A model generated the notes under the pieces. It was not told where the DNA came from. It ran no database searches and worked only from the letters and a program-made list of their open reading frames with translations. The position numbers were made by a program, and so were the translations under genes. A DNA stretch of 41,707 nucleotides. Origin: an uncultured Bacteroidota bacterium (lineage in GTDB: Bacteria; Bacteroidota; Bacteroidia; Chitinophagales; Chitinophagaceae). Where the stretch lies: positions 1 to 41,707 of the forward strand of contig CAIKZP010000062.1 in assembly GCA_903831935.1 (NCBI GenBank), in the 5' to 3' direction. This document shows positions 16,977-24,395 of this stretch, piece after piece; the stretch's first letter is position 1; every line of letters begins with the position of its first letter.

Positions 16977-18014
16977 TTATTTTATTTCTTGAAAAGTTTG
17001 CATACTAGCTGCAATTTCTTTTTCAGAAAGTCTTGTATTATCTGCAGCAATAATTATACGATATTTAAAACTGATGGATTTGCCTTTTTCTAATTTTAAA
17101 TTGAGGGTTTCTTTTCCATTCGAAAACACTTTTTGACCTAAAGGATTTGCAGCAAACAAGCCATAATTACGTGCATGCCAATAAGTAGGATAACCAGGGT
17201 TTTGCGGATGATCAATAATAGCAATGCTAATAGTGTCTTTTCCCATCTTTCCATATAACATACACCAAGTGCCACGAGTGCCCCAGGCTTTATCTCCTGT
17301 AGCACCAGCGCTAGTGATATAATTGCCTGTAGTAGTGCTGTCTTTATTTGCTTTTACAGTCGTTACAATTCCTTTGTCATCTTTATATTGCTTGGTAACA
17401 GCAATAGGCAATTCTAATTCATGCGCTACACGTAAGCCCAAGAAACCATCTTTCACATCTGCAAATTGCACGTCTTGTACTGCTGTAAAAACAGTTACAC
17501 GGTCAATGATGCGTTGGTTTTTTGCAACAGAAATATGAAAGCTTGTTTTTTCTTGCATCAATACCTGTTTGCTTTGATTATGCCAGTCTGCTTCATAACT
17601 TAACAAGCCTTCTTTCCCGCTTTTTGTTTCGGTTATTTTGCGTGTGCGAATCCAACCATACTTCACTTTATTCTCTGGAGTTATTGCATACGAATTATTC
17701 CAGAAATCAAGCCCATTAACGCTTTCGTAGTTCATCCATAAGCCAATATGGTGCGGATGATCTGTAGCGTCATTGGCACGAGGTGCTAGTGGAAACCCCC
17801 TAGTGATTGTTGTGCCATTCGAAGCAATAATAGGGTATAAAAAAGGCTTTTCTAAACTATCTGGATAGCAAAATTCTGTAAATAATTTGCCCCCAATATT
17901 GATGGTTACTTTTTGTTTTGACGCATCATTTTTAATTGTAACACTATTAGAAGATTGCGCCTGCAATAACTGTATAGTTGAAAGAATTAAAACGGTTATT
18001 ATTATTTTTTTCAT
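16977..18014 (-). CDS. Secreted PmoA-family protein (DUF6807)
   Basis: 345 residues from the ATG at 18014; an ATG at 18026 and a TTG at 18041 lie upstream in frame. Signal peptide MKKIIITVLILSTIQLLQA-Q. The body carries the family stretch FLYPIIASNGTTITRGFPLAP and TDHPHHIGLWMNYESVNGLDFW; the HPHHIGLW block is the best marker. The family is annotated as 'methane oxygenase PmoA' by name only; members of Bacteroidota and Planctomycetes occur next to sugar catabolic genes and probably act on carbohydrates or as lectin-like folds. A periplasmic role in pectin sugar handling is inference. Confidence 0.78.
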   Translation of the reverse strand: MKKIIITVLILSTIQLLQAQSSNSVTIKNDASKQKVTINIGGKLFTEFCYPDSLEKPFLYPIIASNGTTITRGFPLAPRANDATDHPHHIGLWMNYESVNGLDFWNNSYAITPENKVKYGWIRTRKITETKSGKEGLLSYEADWHNQSKQVLMQEKTSFHISVAKNQRIIDRVTVFTAVQDVQFADVKDGFLGLRVAHELELPIAVTKQYKDDKGIVTTVKANKDSTTTGNYITSAGATGDKAWGTRGTWCMLYGKMGKDTISIAIIDHPQNPGYPTYWHARNYGLFAANPLGQKVFSNGKETLNLKLEKGKSISFKYRIIIAADNTRLSEKEIAASMQTFQEIK

Positions 18015-18050
18015 GCCAACAATCATTTTTTTTGAATTCAACTTTTACAA

Positions 18051-19628
18051 TTATAGTCTAACCTGCTTTTCTTTTGGCACTAATAATTTCATAATGCTCC
18101 ATGCAATTAAATACGCTACTGCACAAAACGCAAACATGATACTATATGACGTTGACATAGACGCAAGTACTAGCTTTTTTTGCAAGGTTAAAAACTCTGC
18201 GAATTGTGCAGGATTAATATGTTGTAATTGCGCTTGTACGTCTTTAGATAAATTAAAAATTTCTTTTTTAGTTACATCAATAGCATCACCATGTTTGTCT
18301 ACTAATTTCAACAATTTAGCTTGCTCTAAATAGCCTCCAAGCCCTTTAGATACTGCTTGATCCCAAGACTGGCGAATACCCGCTAATTTATAACTATCAA
18401 ACATCCAACCACCCACTTTAGAAATAATTACCCCTCCAAATCCACCAGCCATTCCACCAATACCAATTACAGATGCAATTGATTTTTTAGGGAACATGTC
18501 GGAAACAGTGGTGAAAATATTTGCAGACCAAGCTTGATGTGCAGAAGTACCAACTCCAATTAGTAGCACTGATACCCAAAAACTATATATACCATATGGT
18601 TGAGCAGCTAATACCACCAAAGGAATTGCAGCAATTACTAGCATTGCTTTCATTCTGGCGTCATAAGGCTTATAGCCCTTGTTAATAAAATACGTAGGAA
18701 AATATCCGCCGCCAACACTACCTATCATGGTCATACTATATAAAATTGCCAATGGCCACATTACAGCAGTGCCTTCCATAGCATATTGGTCTTTTAAATA
18801 ACCTGGTAACCAAAACAGGTAGAACCACCATACGCCATCAGTTAAAAATTTACCAATAATAAATGCCCATGTTTGATTATATCCTAATAGCGTTGACCAT
18901 GGTGTTTTTACCAATGATTTTTCGTTTTCAGTTTCTTCTTCAACTTTATCACTATTAATATACGCTAGCTCTTGAGGTGTTAATCTTTTTTGTTTGGTGG
19001 GTATTTCATAAAAAATAAGCCAAAATATTAACCATAAAAAACCAATGGCTCCAATAATAATAAATGCAGTTTCCCATCCCCAATTTTTTGCAATCCAAGG
19101 AACAGATAATGGCGCTAATACTGCTCCAATATTTGCGCCTGAATTAAAAATTCCTGTGGCAAAAGATCTTTCCTTTTTAGGAAAATATTCTGCAGTGGCT
19201 TTAATTGCTGCAGGAAAATTTCCTGCTTCACCAAAACCCAATAATGCACGAGAAATCATAAAACCAAGTATCGACACAGGAACAGCTGTGATGCCCACTA
19301 AGCCTAATACTGCAGCAACACCAGTTCCTACTGGAACTGAGAACGCATGTATAATAGCACCTAACGACCATACTATAATAGCCCAAGCGTATCCATTTTT
19401 TGTTCCTAATTTATCTACAATTCTTCCAGCAAACAACATTGAAACAGCATAAACAAATTGAAATACCGATGCAATATTTGCATAGTCGGAATTTGTCCAG
19501 TTAAACTCTGTTTCAAGTGTAGATTTTAATAAACTTAAAACCTGCCTATCTAAATAATTTACTGTTGTAGCAAAAAATAATAGGGCACAAACGGTCCAAC
19601 GATATTTACCAATTTTCTCTGTTAACAT
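18051..19628 (-). CDS. exuT: Hexuronate transporter, MFS family (ExuT-like)
   Basis: Inner-membrane proton symporter of the anion:cation symporter subfamily, likely importing galacturonate and glucuronate. 525 residues, 12 predicted helices. Seen: TTVNYLDRQVLSLL (helix 1, typical of ExuT), RIVDKLGTKNG after helix 2, GFGEAGNFPAAIKATAEYFPKKER. It is longer than the roughly 430-470 residues of typical ExuT because of a hydrophilic helical insert at about 412-490 between helices 11 and 12, on the periplasmic side by topology. The gene starts 2 bases after eda. The context (eda, kdgK, uxaABC) supports a uronate substrate. Confidence 0.87.
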   Translation of the reverse strand: MLTEKIGKYRWTVCALLFFATTVNYLDRQVLSLLKSTLETEFNWTNSDYANIASVFQFVYAVSMLFAGRIVDKLGTKNGYAWAIIVWSLGAIIHAFSVPVGTGVAAVLGLVGITAVPVSILGFMISRALLGFGEAGNFPAAIKATAEYFPKKERSFATGIFNSGANIGAVLAPLSVPWIAKNWGWETAFIIIGAIGFLWLIFWLIFYEIPTKQKRLTPQELAYINSDKVEEETENEKSLVKTPWSTLLGYNQTWAFIIGKFLTDGVWWFYLFWLPGYLKDQYAMEGTAVMWPLAILYSMTMIGSVGGGYFPTYFINKGYKPYDARMKAMLVIAAIPLVVLAAQPYGIYSFWVSVLLIGVGTSAHQAWSANIFTTVSDMFPKKSIASVIGIGGMAGGFGGVIISKVGGWMFDSYKLAGIRQSWDQAVSKGLGGYLEQAKLLKLVDKHGDAIDVTKKEIFNLSKDVQAQLQHINPAQFAEFLTLQKKLVLASMSTSYSIMFAFCAVAYLIAWSIMKLLVPKEKQVRL

Positions 19629-19630
19629 GT

Positions 19631-20293
19631 TTATTGTTTAATTGATTGGATGATAGCTAATGCTTCGATAGTTGCTTTGGTTATTTGTGCGTAGTCTTTT
19701 GATTCTAACAATTGTTTGGTAATTAGTTTGCTGCCCATACCTACTGCGCAAACACCTGCTTTGTACCATCCTGCAATATTGTCTTTATCAAGTTCAACAC
19801 CACCTGTTGGCATGAATAATAAATTGGGGAAAATTTCTTTTATGGCAGATAAAAAACCTGGGCCAAGAATATTTCCCGGGAAAAGTTTAATCATTTTAGC
19901 ACCTAAAGTTTCTGCTTTAATGATTTCTGAAGGAGTCATACAACCAGGAACCCATAACATATTATTTTTATCTGCTACTGCTGCAACAGATTCCACCAAA
20001 CCCGGACATATAATATAATCTGTACCTGCATCTATAAAGGTTTGTGCCATTTCACCATTTTTAATGGTGCCAATTCCCAAATACATTCCTTTTAGTTCGG
20101 TATCACACAATTTGCGCATTTCTTTGAAATTCTGCAAAGCAGCTTCTCCACGATTAGTATACTCAACAGCACGAATACCTGCAGCATACAATGCTTTCAA
20201 CACTTCCATACTAACTGTAGTGTCTTTATAAAAATATAAAGGCAATATGCCTTGTTGGGGAATTAACTCAAGAATTGCTGCTTTCTTTTCCAT
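19631..20293 (-). CDS. eda: KDPG/KHG aldolase
   Basis: Cleaves 2-keto-3-deoxy-6-phosphogluconate to pyruvate and glyceraldehyde-3-phosphate, the last step of uronate catabolism. 220 residues from the ATG at 20293 (an upstream TTG frame reaches 20344 and is less likely). Class I aldolase TIM barrel: Glu44 in RAVEYTNRG, GIGTI at 73-77, PGCMTPSE at 117-124 and the Schiff-base lysine Lys136 in KMIKLFPG. It is the first gene of the minus-strand unit with exuT. It is divergent from kdgK; a LacI-type operator lies between them. Confidence 0.93.
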   Translation of the reverse strand: MEKKAAILELIPQQGILPLYFYKDTTVSMEVLKALYAAGIRAVEYTNRGEAALQNFKEMRKLCDTELKGMYLGIGTIKNGEMAQTFIDAGTDYIICPGLVESVAAVADKNNMLWVPGCMTPSEIIKAETLGAKMIKLFPGNILGPGFLSAIKEIFPNLLFMPTGGVELDKDNIAGWYKAGVCAVGMGSKLITKQLLESKDYAQITKATIEALAIIQSIKQ

Positions 20294-20350
20294 ATTTTTT
20301 TTTTTAGTGAGCAATGTTATTTTAAATGGATAAATATAAATCAATTAATT

Positions 20351-20366
20351 ACGCAATCGTTTGCGT
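20351..20366. promoter_or_regulatory. LacI-family operator between eda and kdgK
   Basis: ACGCAATCGTTTGCGT is a near-perfect 16-base palindrome with 6-base arms (ACGCAA/TTGCGT) and the central CG that is characteristic of LacI/PurR-type operators. It shares its first eleven bases with the site at 34086 in front of the local lacI gene. It lies 58 bases upstream of the eda ATG and about 130 upstream of kdgK, so it could control both. Confidence 0.72.
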
Positions 20367-20397
20367 ATTTTTATTGGATAAAAATACTATAAATTCT

Positions 20398-20427
20398 TTT
20401 CAAACCCCTAATTATTAAGCACCTTTG
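20398..20427 (+). promoter_or_regulatory. Candidate kdgK promoter
   Basis: CACCTTTG at 20420-20427 matches the Bacteroidota -7 element TAnnTTTG in all but its first base, and TTTT lies about 19 bases upstream as a weak -33. This would give a leader of roughly 62 bases before the kdgK ATG. Confidence 0.4.
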
Positions 20428-20496
20428 CGACAAGGGCTCTGAAGATAATTAATTATTAATTTACCCCATCTTTTTATTAAAAAAATACCAAGTATC

Positions 20497-21522
20497 ATGC
20501 CTAAAAAAGTTGTAACACTCGGAGAAATCATGCTCCGCCTTTCTACTCCTGGATTCGACAGATTTGTACAAAGCGACAGTTTTAATGTAACATACGGTGG
20601 TGGTGAAGCCAATGTAGCCGTAGCACTTTCTAATTATGGATTGAATGGCGTATTTGTTACCAAAGTTCCCAACAATGCTATTGGTCAATCTGCTATCAAC
20701 CATATTCGCCGTTTTGGAGTTGATACTCAATTCATTGTTCGTGGTGGCGACCGCTTAGGTATTTACTTTTTAGAGACTGGCGCATCTATGCGTGCTTCTC
20801 AAGTAATATATGATCGCGCAGGCGCATCTATTGCGGATGTTGATATTAGTGAATTTGATTTTGACAAAATTTTAGAAGGTGCTTCTTGGTTCCACACAAC
20901 AGGTATTACACCTGCTTTGAGTGATAAAGCCGCTGCTTTAACTGAAGCTGCTTTGAAAGCTGCAAAAGCAAAAGGCATTACTACTAGTATTGATTTAAAC
21001 TACCGTAAAAAATTATGGAGTAAAGAAAAAGCTAGAGAAGTAATGACACGCCTTTGTCAATACGTAGATGTTTGTATTGGTAATGAAGAAGACGCAGATA
21101 CAACTTTAGGATTTACTTCTGAAGGAACAGATGTTACCAAAGGCGAATTAAACCTTGATGGTTACAAAAGTGTATTCCAACAAATGAAAGCAAAATTTGG
21201 ATTTAAATATATTGCTTCTACATTACGCGAAAGCCATAGTGCTTCTGATAATGGATGGAGCGCATTGGTATACGATGGAACTGAATTCTACCATACCAAA
21301 CAATATGAAGTTCGTATTGTTGACCGTGTAGGAAGTGGCGATTCATTTGCTAGTGGATTTATTTATGGTTTAGTTAGCGGAATGCCTATGCCTGAAGCTG
21401 CTGAATTTGGTGTTGCTGCGTCTGCACTTAAACACACTATTCCAGGCGATTTAAACCATGCTACTTTAACAGAAGTAAAAGAATTAATGAAGGGTGATGG
21501 TAGTGGACGTGTTCAACGCTAA
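20497..21522 (+). CDS. kdgK: 2-keto-3-deoxygluconate kinase
   Basis: PfkB/ribokinase-family sugar kinase; phosphorylates KDG to KDPG using ATP. 341 residues. Seen: GGGEANVAVALSNYGL at 34-49 (substrate-binding start of the PfkB family), DLNYRKKLW in the middle and the anion-hole/catalytic motif DRVGSGDSFASGF with catalytic Asp282. The GxGD motif is GSGD here, a common variant. It is the meeting point of the saturated (UxaABC) and unsaturated (KduD) uronate branches. It starts a short plus-strand operon with the YhcH-family gene 33 bases downstream. Confidence 0.9.
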   Translation: MPKKVVTLGEIMLRLSTPGFDRFVQSDSFNVTYGGGEANVAVALSNYGLNGVFVTKVPNNAIGQSAINHIRRFGVDTQFIVRGGDRLGIYFLETGASMRASQVIYDRAGASIADVDISEFDFDKILEGASWFHTTGITPALSDKAAALTEAALKAAKAKGITTSIDLNYRKKLWSKEKAREVMTRLCQYVDVCIGNEEDADTTLGFTSEGTDVTKGELNLDGYKSVFQQMKAKFGFKYIASTLRESHSASDNGWSALVYDGTEFYHTKQYEVRIVDRVGSGDSFASGFIYGLVSGMPMPEAAEFGVAASALKHTIPGDLNHATLTEVKELMKGDGSGRVQR

Positions 21523-21555
21523 TCATTTTAATAGTTAGATTTTAAAATACTTTTT

Positions 21556-22008
21556 ATGATTGTAGATAGTTTACAAAACACTTCAAAATACGCATCATTA
21601 CATCCATCATTTGCCAAAGCATTTGCTTTTATAGCAAGTACTGATTTGGCTGCTTTGGAAGTAGGAAAATTTGATATTGATGGCGCTAACATTCGTGGAA
21701 TTGTTTCAGACAAAAATGGAACAACTGCTGCAGAAAGTACCGCAAAATTCGAATGCCATAATGCACATATTGATATTCAAGTTTGCATTAGCGGAAAAGA
21801 AACCATCGGTTGGAAGCCTCGTGGAACTTGCGTTGCACAAAGAGGCGAATACAATCCTGAAAAAGATGTGTTGTTTTATGAAGATGCTCCTGATATGTTC
21901 TTTGGATTAACAGATGCGCAGTTTGCAATCTTTTATCCTGAAGACGTTCACGCACCAATGATTGGTGATGCTGCAATTAAAAAATTAGTGATTAAGGTGA
22001 AAATCTAA
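21556..22008 (+). CDS. YhcH/YjgK/YiaL family protein (DUF386)
   Basis: A 150-residue cytoplasmic protein of the YhcH/YjgK/YiaL (DUF386) beta-barrel family. Family segments: FECHNAHIDIQVCISGKETIGW (with the metal-ligand-like CHNAHIDIQ), FYEDAP and the C-terminal FAIFYPEDVHAPMIG. Members occur in sialate, uronate and pentose operons and are thought to be sugar isomerases or mutarotase-like enzymes; the exact reaction is not settled. Here it is paired with kdgK while no kduI or kdgF is visible, so it could carry out the 4-deoxy-5-keto-uronate isomerisation (inference). It ends just before a strong terminator. Confidence 0.85.
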   Translation: MIVDSLQNTSKYASLHPSFAKAFAFIASTDLAALEVGKFDIDGANIRGIVSDKNGTTAAESTAKFECHNAHIDIQVCISGKETIGWKPRGTCVAQRGEYNPEKDVLFYEDAPDMFFGLTDAQFAIFYPEDVHAPMIGDAAIKKLVIKVKI

Positions 22009-22022
22009 ATTGACTTTTTTCA

Positions 22023-22078
22023 AATAAATGCAATAAAAAAACCTGTAAAGTTTTACAGGTTTTTTTATTGCATTTATT
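22023..22078. terminator. Perfect 27-bp-arm bidirectional terminator
   Basis: Arms 22023-22049 and 22052-22078 are perfect inverted copies with only two bases between. The core is ACCTGTAAA/TTTACAGGT, flanked by A7 on one side and T7 on the other, then by AATGCAAT-type sequence. It ends the kdgK-DUF386 transcript (plus) and the long pectin operon ending at kduD (minus). Confidence 0.93.
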
Positions 22079-22090
22079 ATAAGTTTTAAA

Positions 22091-22861
22091 TTATCTACCC
22101 ATCCATCCACCATCAACAGTAAGTATGGTTCCACTAACATAATCTGCAGCTGATGAAGCCAAGAAAACTGCTGGACCTTTAAAGTCATTAATTTCTCCCC
22201 AACGTCCTGCAGGAATTCTATCTAATATTGTTTTACTTCTTTCTGGATCATTGCGCAAAGCCTCTGTGTTATCTGTTGCAATATAACCTGGTGCAATACC
22301 ATTTACATTCACCCCTTTTGAGGCCCACTCATTGCTAAGTGCTTTTACCAAACTACTTAATGCTCCTTTACTTGCAGCATATCCTGGAACATTAATACCA
22401 CCTTGAAAACTTAAAAGAGAACAAGTGAAAATAATTTTTCCAGAACCGTGTTCTAACATTTTTTTTCCTATTTCACGCGCTAAAATAAATGGGGCATCTA
22501 GGTTTAAAGACAAAACTTTATCCCAGTATTCATCTGGATGTTCTGCAGCAGGTTTGCGCATAATCATACCAGCATTGTTTATTAAAATATCTATTACAGG
22601 ATTTTCTGCTTGAACCAAACTTATAAATTGGTGTAAACTTTCGCGGTCAGATAAATCAGCTTGGTATGCTGTAAACTTTCTTCCAACAGCATTCACGGCT
22701 ATTTCAATTTCGCTACCCGTTTTTTCTAAAGATCCTGAAACACCAATAATATTGGCACCCGCTTCGGCCAATCCAATAGCCATGGCTTTTCCTATCCCTT
22801 TATTACAACCTGTAACAAGTGCTGTTTTGCCAGTTAAATCAAATAAAACTTGGTTACTCAT
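22091..22861 (-). CDS. kduD: 2-keto-3-deoxygluconate 5-dehydrogenase (SDR)
   Basis: Short-chain dehydrogenase that reduces 2,5-diketo-3-deoxygluconate to KDG in the unsaturated-uronate branch. 256 residues from the ATG at 22861; the open frame continues upstream to a TTG inside uxaC, but the ATG fits the family N-terminus (MSNQVLFDLTGKTALVTG). Seen: TGCNKGIG (17-24), NNAG (95-98), catalytic Ser148, Tyr161 and Lys165 (YAASK), and the C-terminal SGTILTVDGGW of KduD-type enzymes. It is the last gene of the seven-gene pectin unit. A gluconate 5-dehydrogenase is the alternative; context favours KduD. Confidence 0.87.
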   Translation of the reverse strand: MSNQVLFDLTGKTALVTGCNKGIGKAMAIGLAEAGANIIGVSGSLEKTGSEIEIAVNAVGRKFTAYQADLSDRESLHQFISLVQAENPVIDILINNAGMIMRKPAAEHPDEYWDKVLSLNLDAPFILAREIGKKMLEHGSGKIIFTCSLLSFQGGINVPGYAASKGALSSLVKALSNEWASKGVNVNGIAPGYIATDNTEALRNDPERSKTILDRIPAGRWGEINDFKGPAVFLASSAADYVSGTILTVDGGWMGR

Positions 22862-22899
22862 AGTGTGAATTTTGCGCAAAGATGCAATTATTGCACAAA

Positions 22900-24321
22900 T
22901 TAACAATCAGGCGTGATCTTTTGCCAGTTAAAATAGTTTCGTGCATTTCTATAACAGATGTCTTGAATGATATTTCCTACCCATTCAATATCGTTTGGCA
23001 TTTCTCCATTTTCAATTTCTTCTCCAAATAAATTACACAAAATTCTTCTAAAATATTCGTGCCTTGGAAAAGAAAGAAAACTTCTTGAATCGGTTAACAT
23101 GCCAACAAATTTACTCAACAAGCCCATATTAGAAAGGGCATTCATTTGTTTAACCATGCCATCTTTTTGGTCTAAAAACCACCAAGCAGATCCGTATTGT
23201 ACTTTACCTGCAACAGAACCATCGTTGAAATTGCCTACCATGGTAGCCATTAATTCATTGTCGGCAGGATTTAAATTATAGATAATTGTTTTTGCTAGTT
23301 TATTTTCGGTATCTAATTTTCCTAAGAATTTTGCTAATGCTTTTCCTTGCGAAAAATCACCAATAGAATCCCATCCAGTATCAGGGCCTAATTGATTAAG
23401 CATTCGTGCATTATTGTTTCGCAATGCACCTAAATGAAATTGTTGTACCCATGATTTTTCATGATCCCATTCTGCAAAATGAATCAACATGGCTGATTTA
23501 AATTTGCGTTGCTCAATTTCATTTAAAGATTTTCCGCCGTGAACTTTATTGAAAATGGCATCAATTTCAGAACCTGTAAAATCTTCTGCATAAATTTCTT
23601 CGAGACCGTGGTCAGATACAGAACAACCTGCTTCGGCAAAATAATCGTGTCTGCTTTGTAAAGCATACAAATAGTCGTCGAAAGAAGCAATTGAAATACC
23701 TGTTACAGTTTGCAACTTTTGAATATACTTATTAAAATTTTCTGGATCTGATACATTCATAGCATTGTCTGGTCGAAATGCTGGCAGAATTGGAATTTCA
23801 AATCCTTCTTTTTTCATTTGATGATGAAAAGCCAAATCGTCTAATGGATCATCTGTTGTACAAACCAATGCCACGTTCATTTTGCGCAATAAATTACGAA
23901 CTGAAAATGCAGGGGTTTGTAAAAGTGTAGAAGCTTTTTCAAATACTTCATTCGCATTTTTAGAACTCAATACATCTGTAATACCAAAATAGCGTTGCAA
24001 TTCTAAATGCGTCCAGTGGTATAAAGGGTTACGTAAAGTATATGGAACAGTTGCTGCCCATTGTTGAAATTTTTCAAGGTCTGATTTGTTTCCGGTTACA
24101 TATGACTCATCAATTCCATTGGTTCGCATAGCACGCCATTTGTAATGGTCTCCATATAGCCAAGCTTCTGTAATATTTTGAAACTGATGGTCAGATGCAA
24201 TTTGCGCAGGTAACAAGTGGCAGTGATAGTCAATCACAGGCATGTCTTTAGCATACTGGTGATAAAGTGTTTGAGCTGTTTTGGTGTTTAACAAAAAATG
24301 CTCGTCCAAGAAATTTTTCAT
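22900..24321 (-). CDS. uxaC: Glucuronate/galacturonate isomerase
   Basis: Converts D-galacturonate to D-tagaturonate (and glucuronate to fructuronate). 473 residues, full length for the amidohydrolase-like UxaC family. Metal/active-site histidines in DYHCHL (His33, His35); other family segments are DPLDDLAFH, LPAFRPDNAMN, GLEEIYAEDF and MLTDSRSFLSFPRHEYFRR. First step of saturated galacturonate breakdown. It lies 71 bases after uxaA, across a run of tandem TAA codons, and 38 bases before kduD. Confidence 0.96.
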   Translation of the reverse strand: MKNFLDEHFLLNTKTAQTLYHQYAKDMPVIDYHCHLLPAQIASDHQFQNITEAWLYGDHYKWRAMRTNGIDESYVTGNKSDLEKFQQWAATVPYTLRNPLYHWTHLELQRYFGITDVLSSKNANEVFEKASTLLQTPAFSVRNLLRKMNVALVCTTDDPLDDLAFHHQMKKEGFEIPILPAFRPDNAMNVSDPENFNKYIQKLQTVTGISIASFDDYLYALQSRHDYFAEAGCSVSDHGLEEIYAEDFTGSEIDAIFNKVHGGKSLNEIEQRKFKSAMLIHFAEWDHEKSWVQQFHLGALRNNNARMLNQLGPDTGWDSIGDFSQGKALAKFLGKLDTENKLAKTIIYNLNPADNELMATMVGNFNDGSVAGKVQYGSAWWFLDQKDGMVKQMNALSNMGLLSKFVGMLTDSRSFLSFPRHEYFRRILCNLFGEEIENGEMPNDIEWVGNIIQDICYRNARNYFNWQKITPDC

Positions 24322-24374
24322 ACGTCTTCTTTAAATCAATATTCCAAGATTCAACTGCTTTATATTCTAAGCAA

Positions 24375-24395
24375 TTATTATTATTATTATTATTA
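24375..24395 (-). repeat. (TAA)7: seven tandem in-frame stop codons after uxaA
   Basis: The uxaA stop codon is followed in frame by six further TAA codons, so the microsatellite reads TAA seven times on the coding strand before TTG. It is either a slippage-generated trinucleotide repeat or a fail-safe against readthrough into the uxaC leader. Confidence 0.9.

Noticed and set aside
19045..19452. 135-codon plus-strand open frame inside exuT
   Set aside because: Antisense of transmembrane helices; no family motif and no upstream signals.
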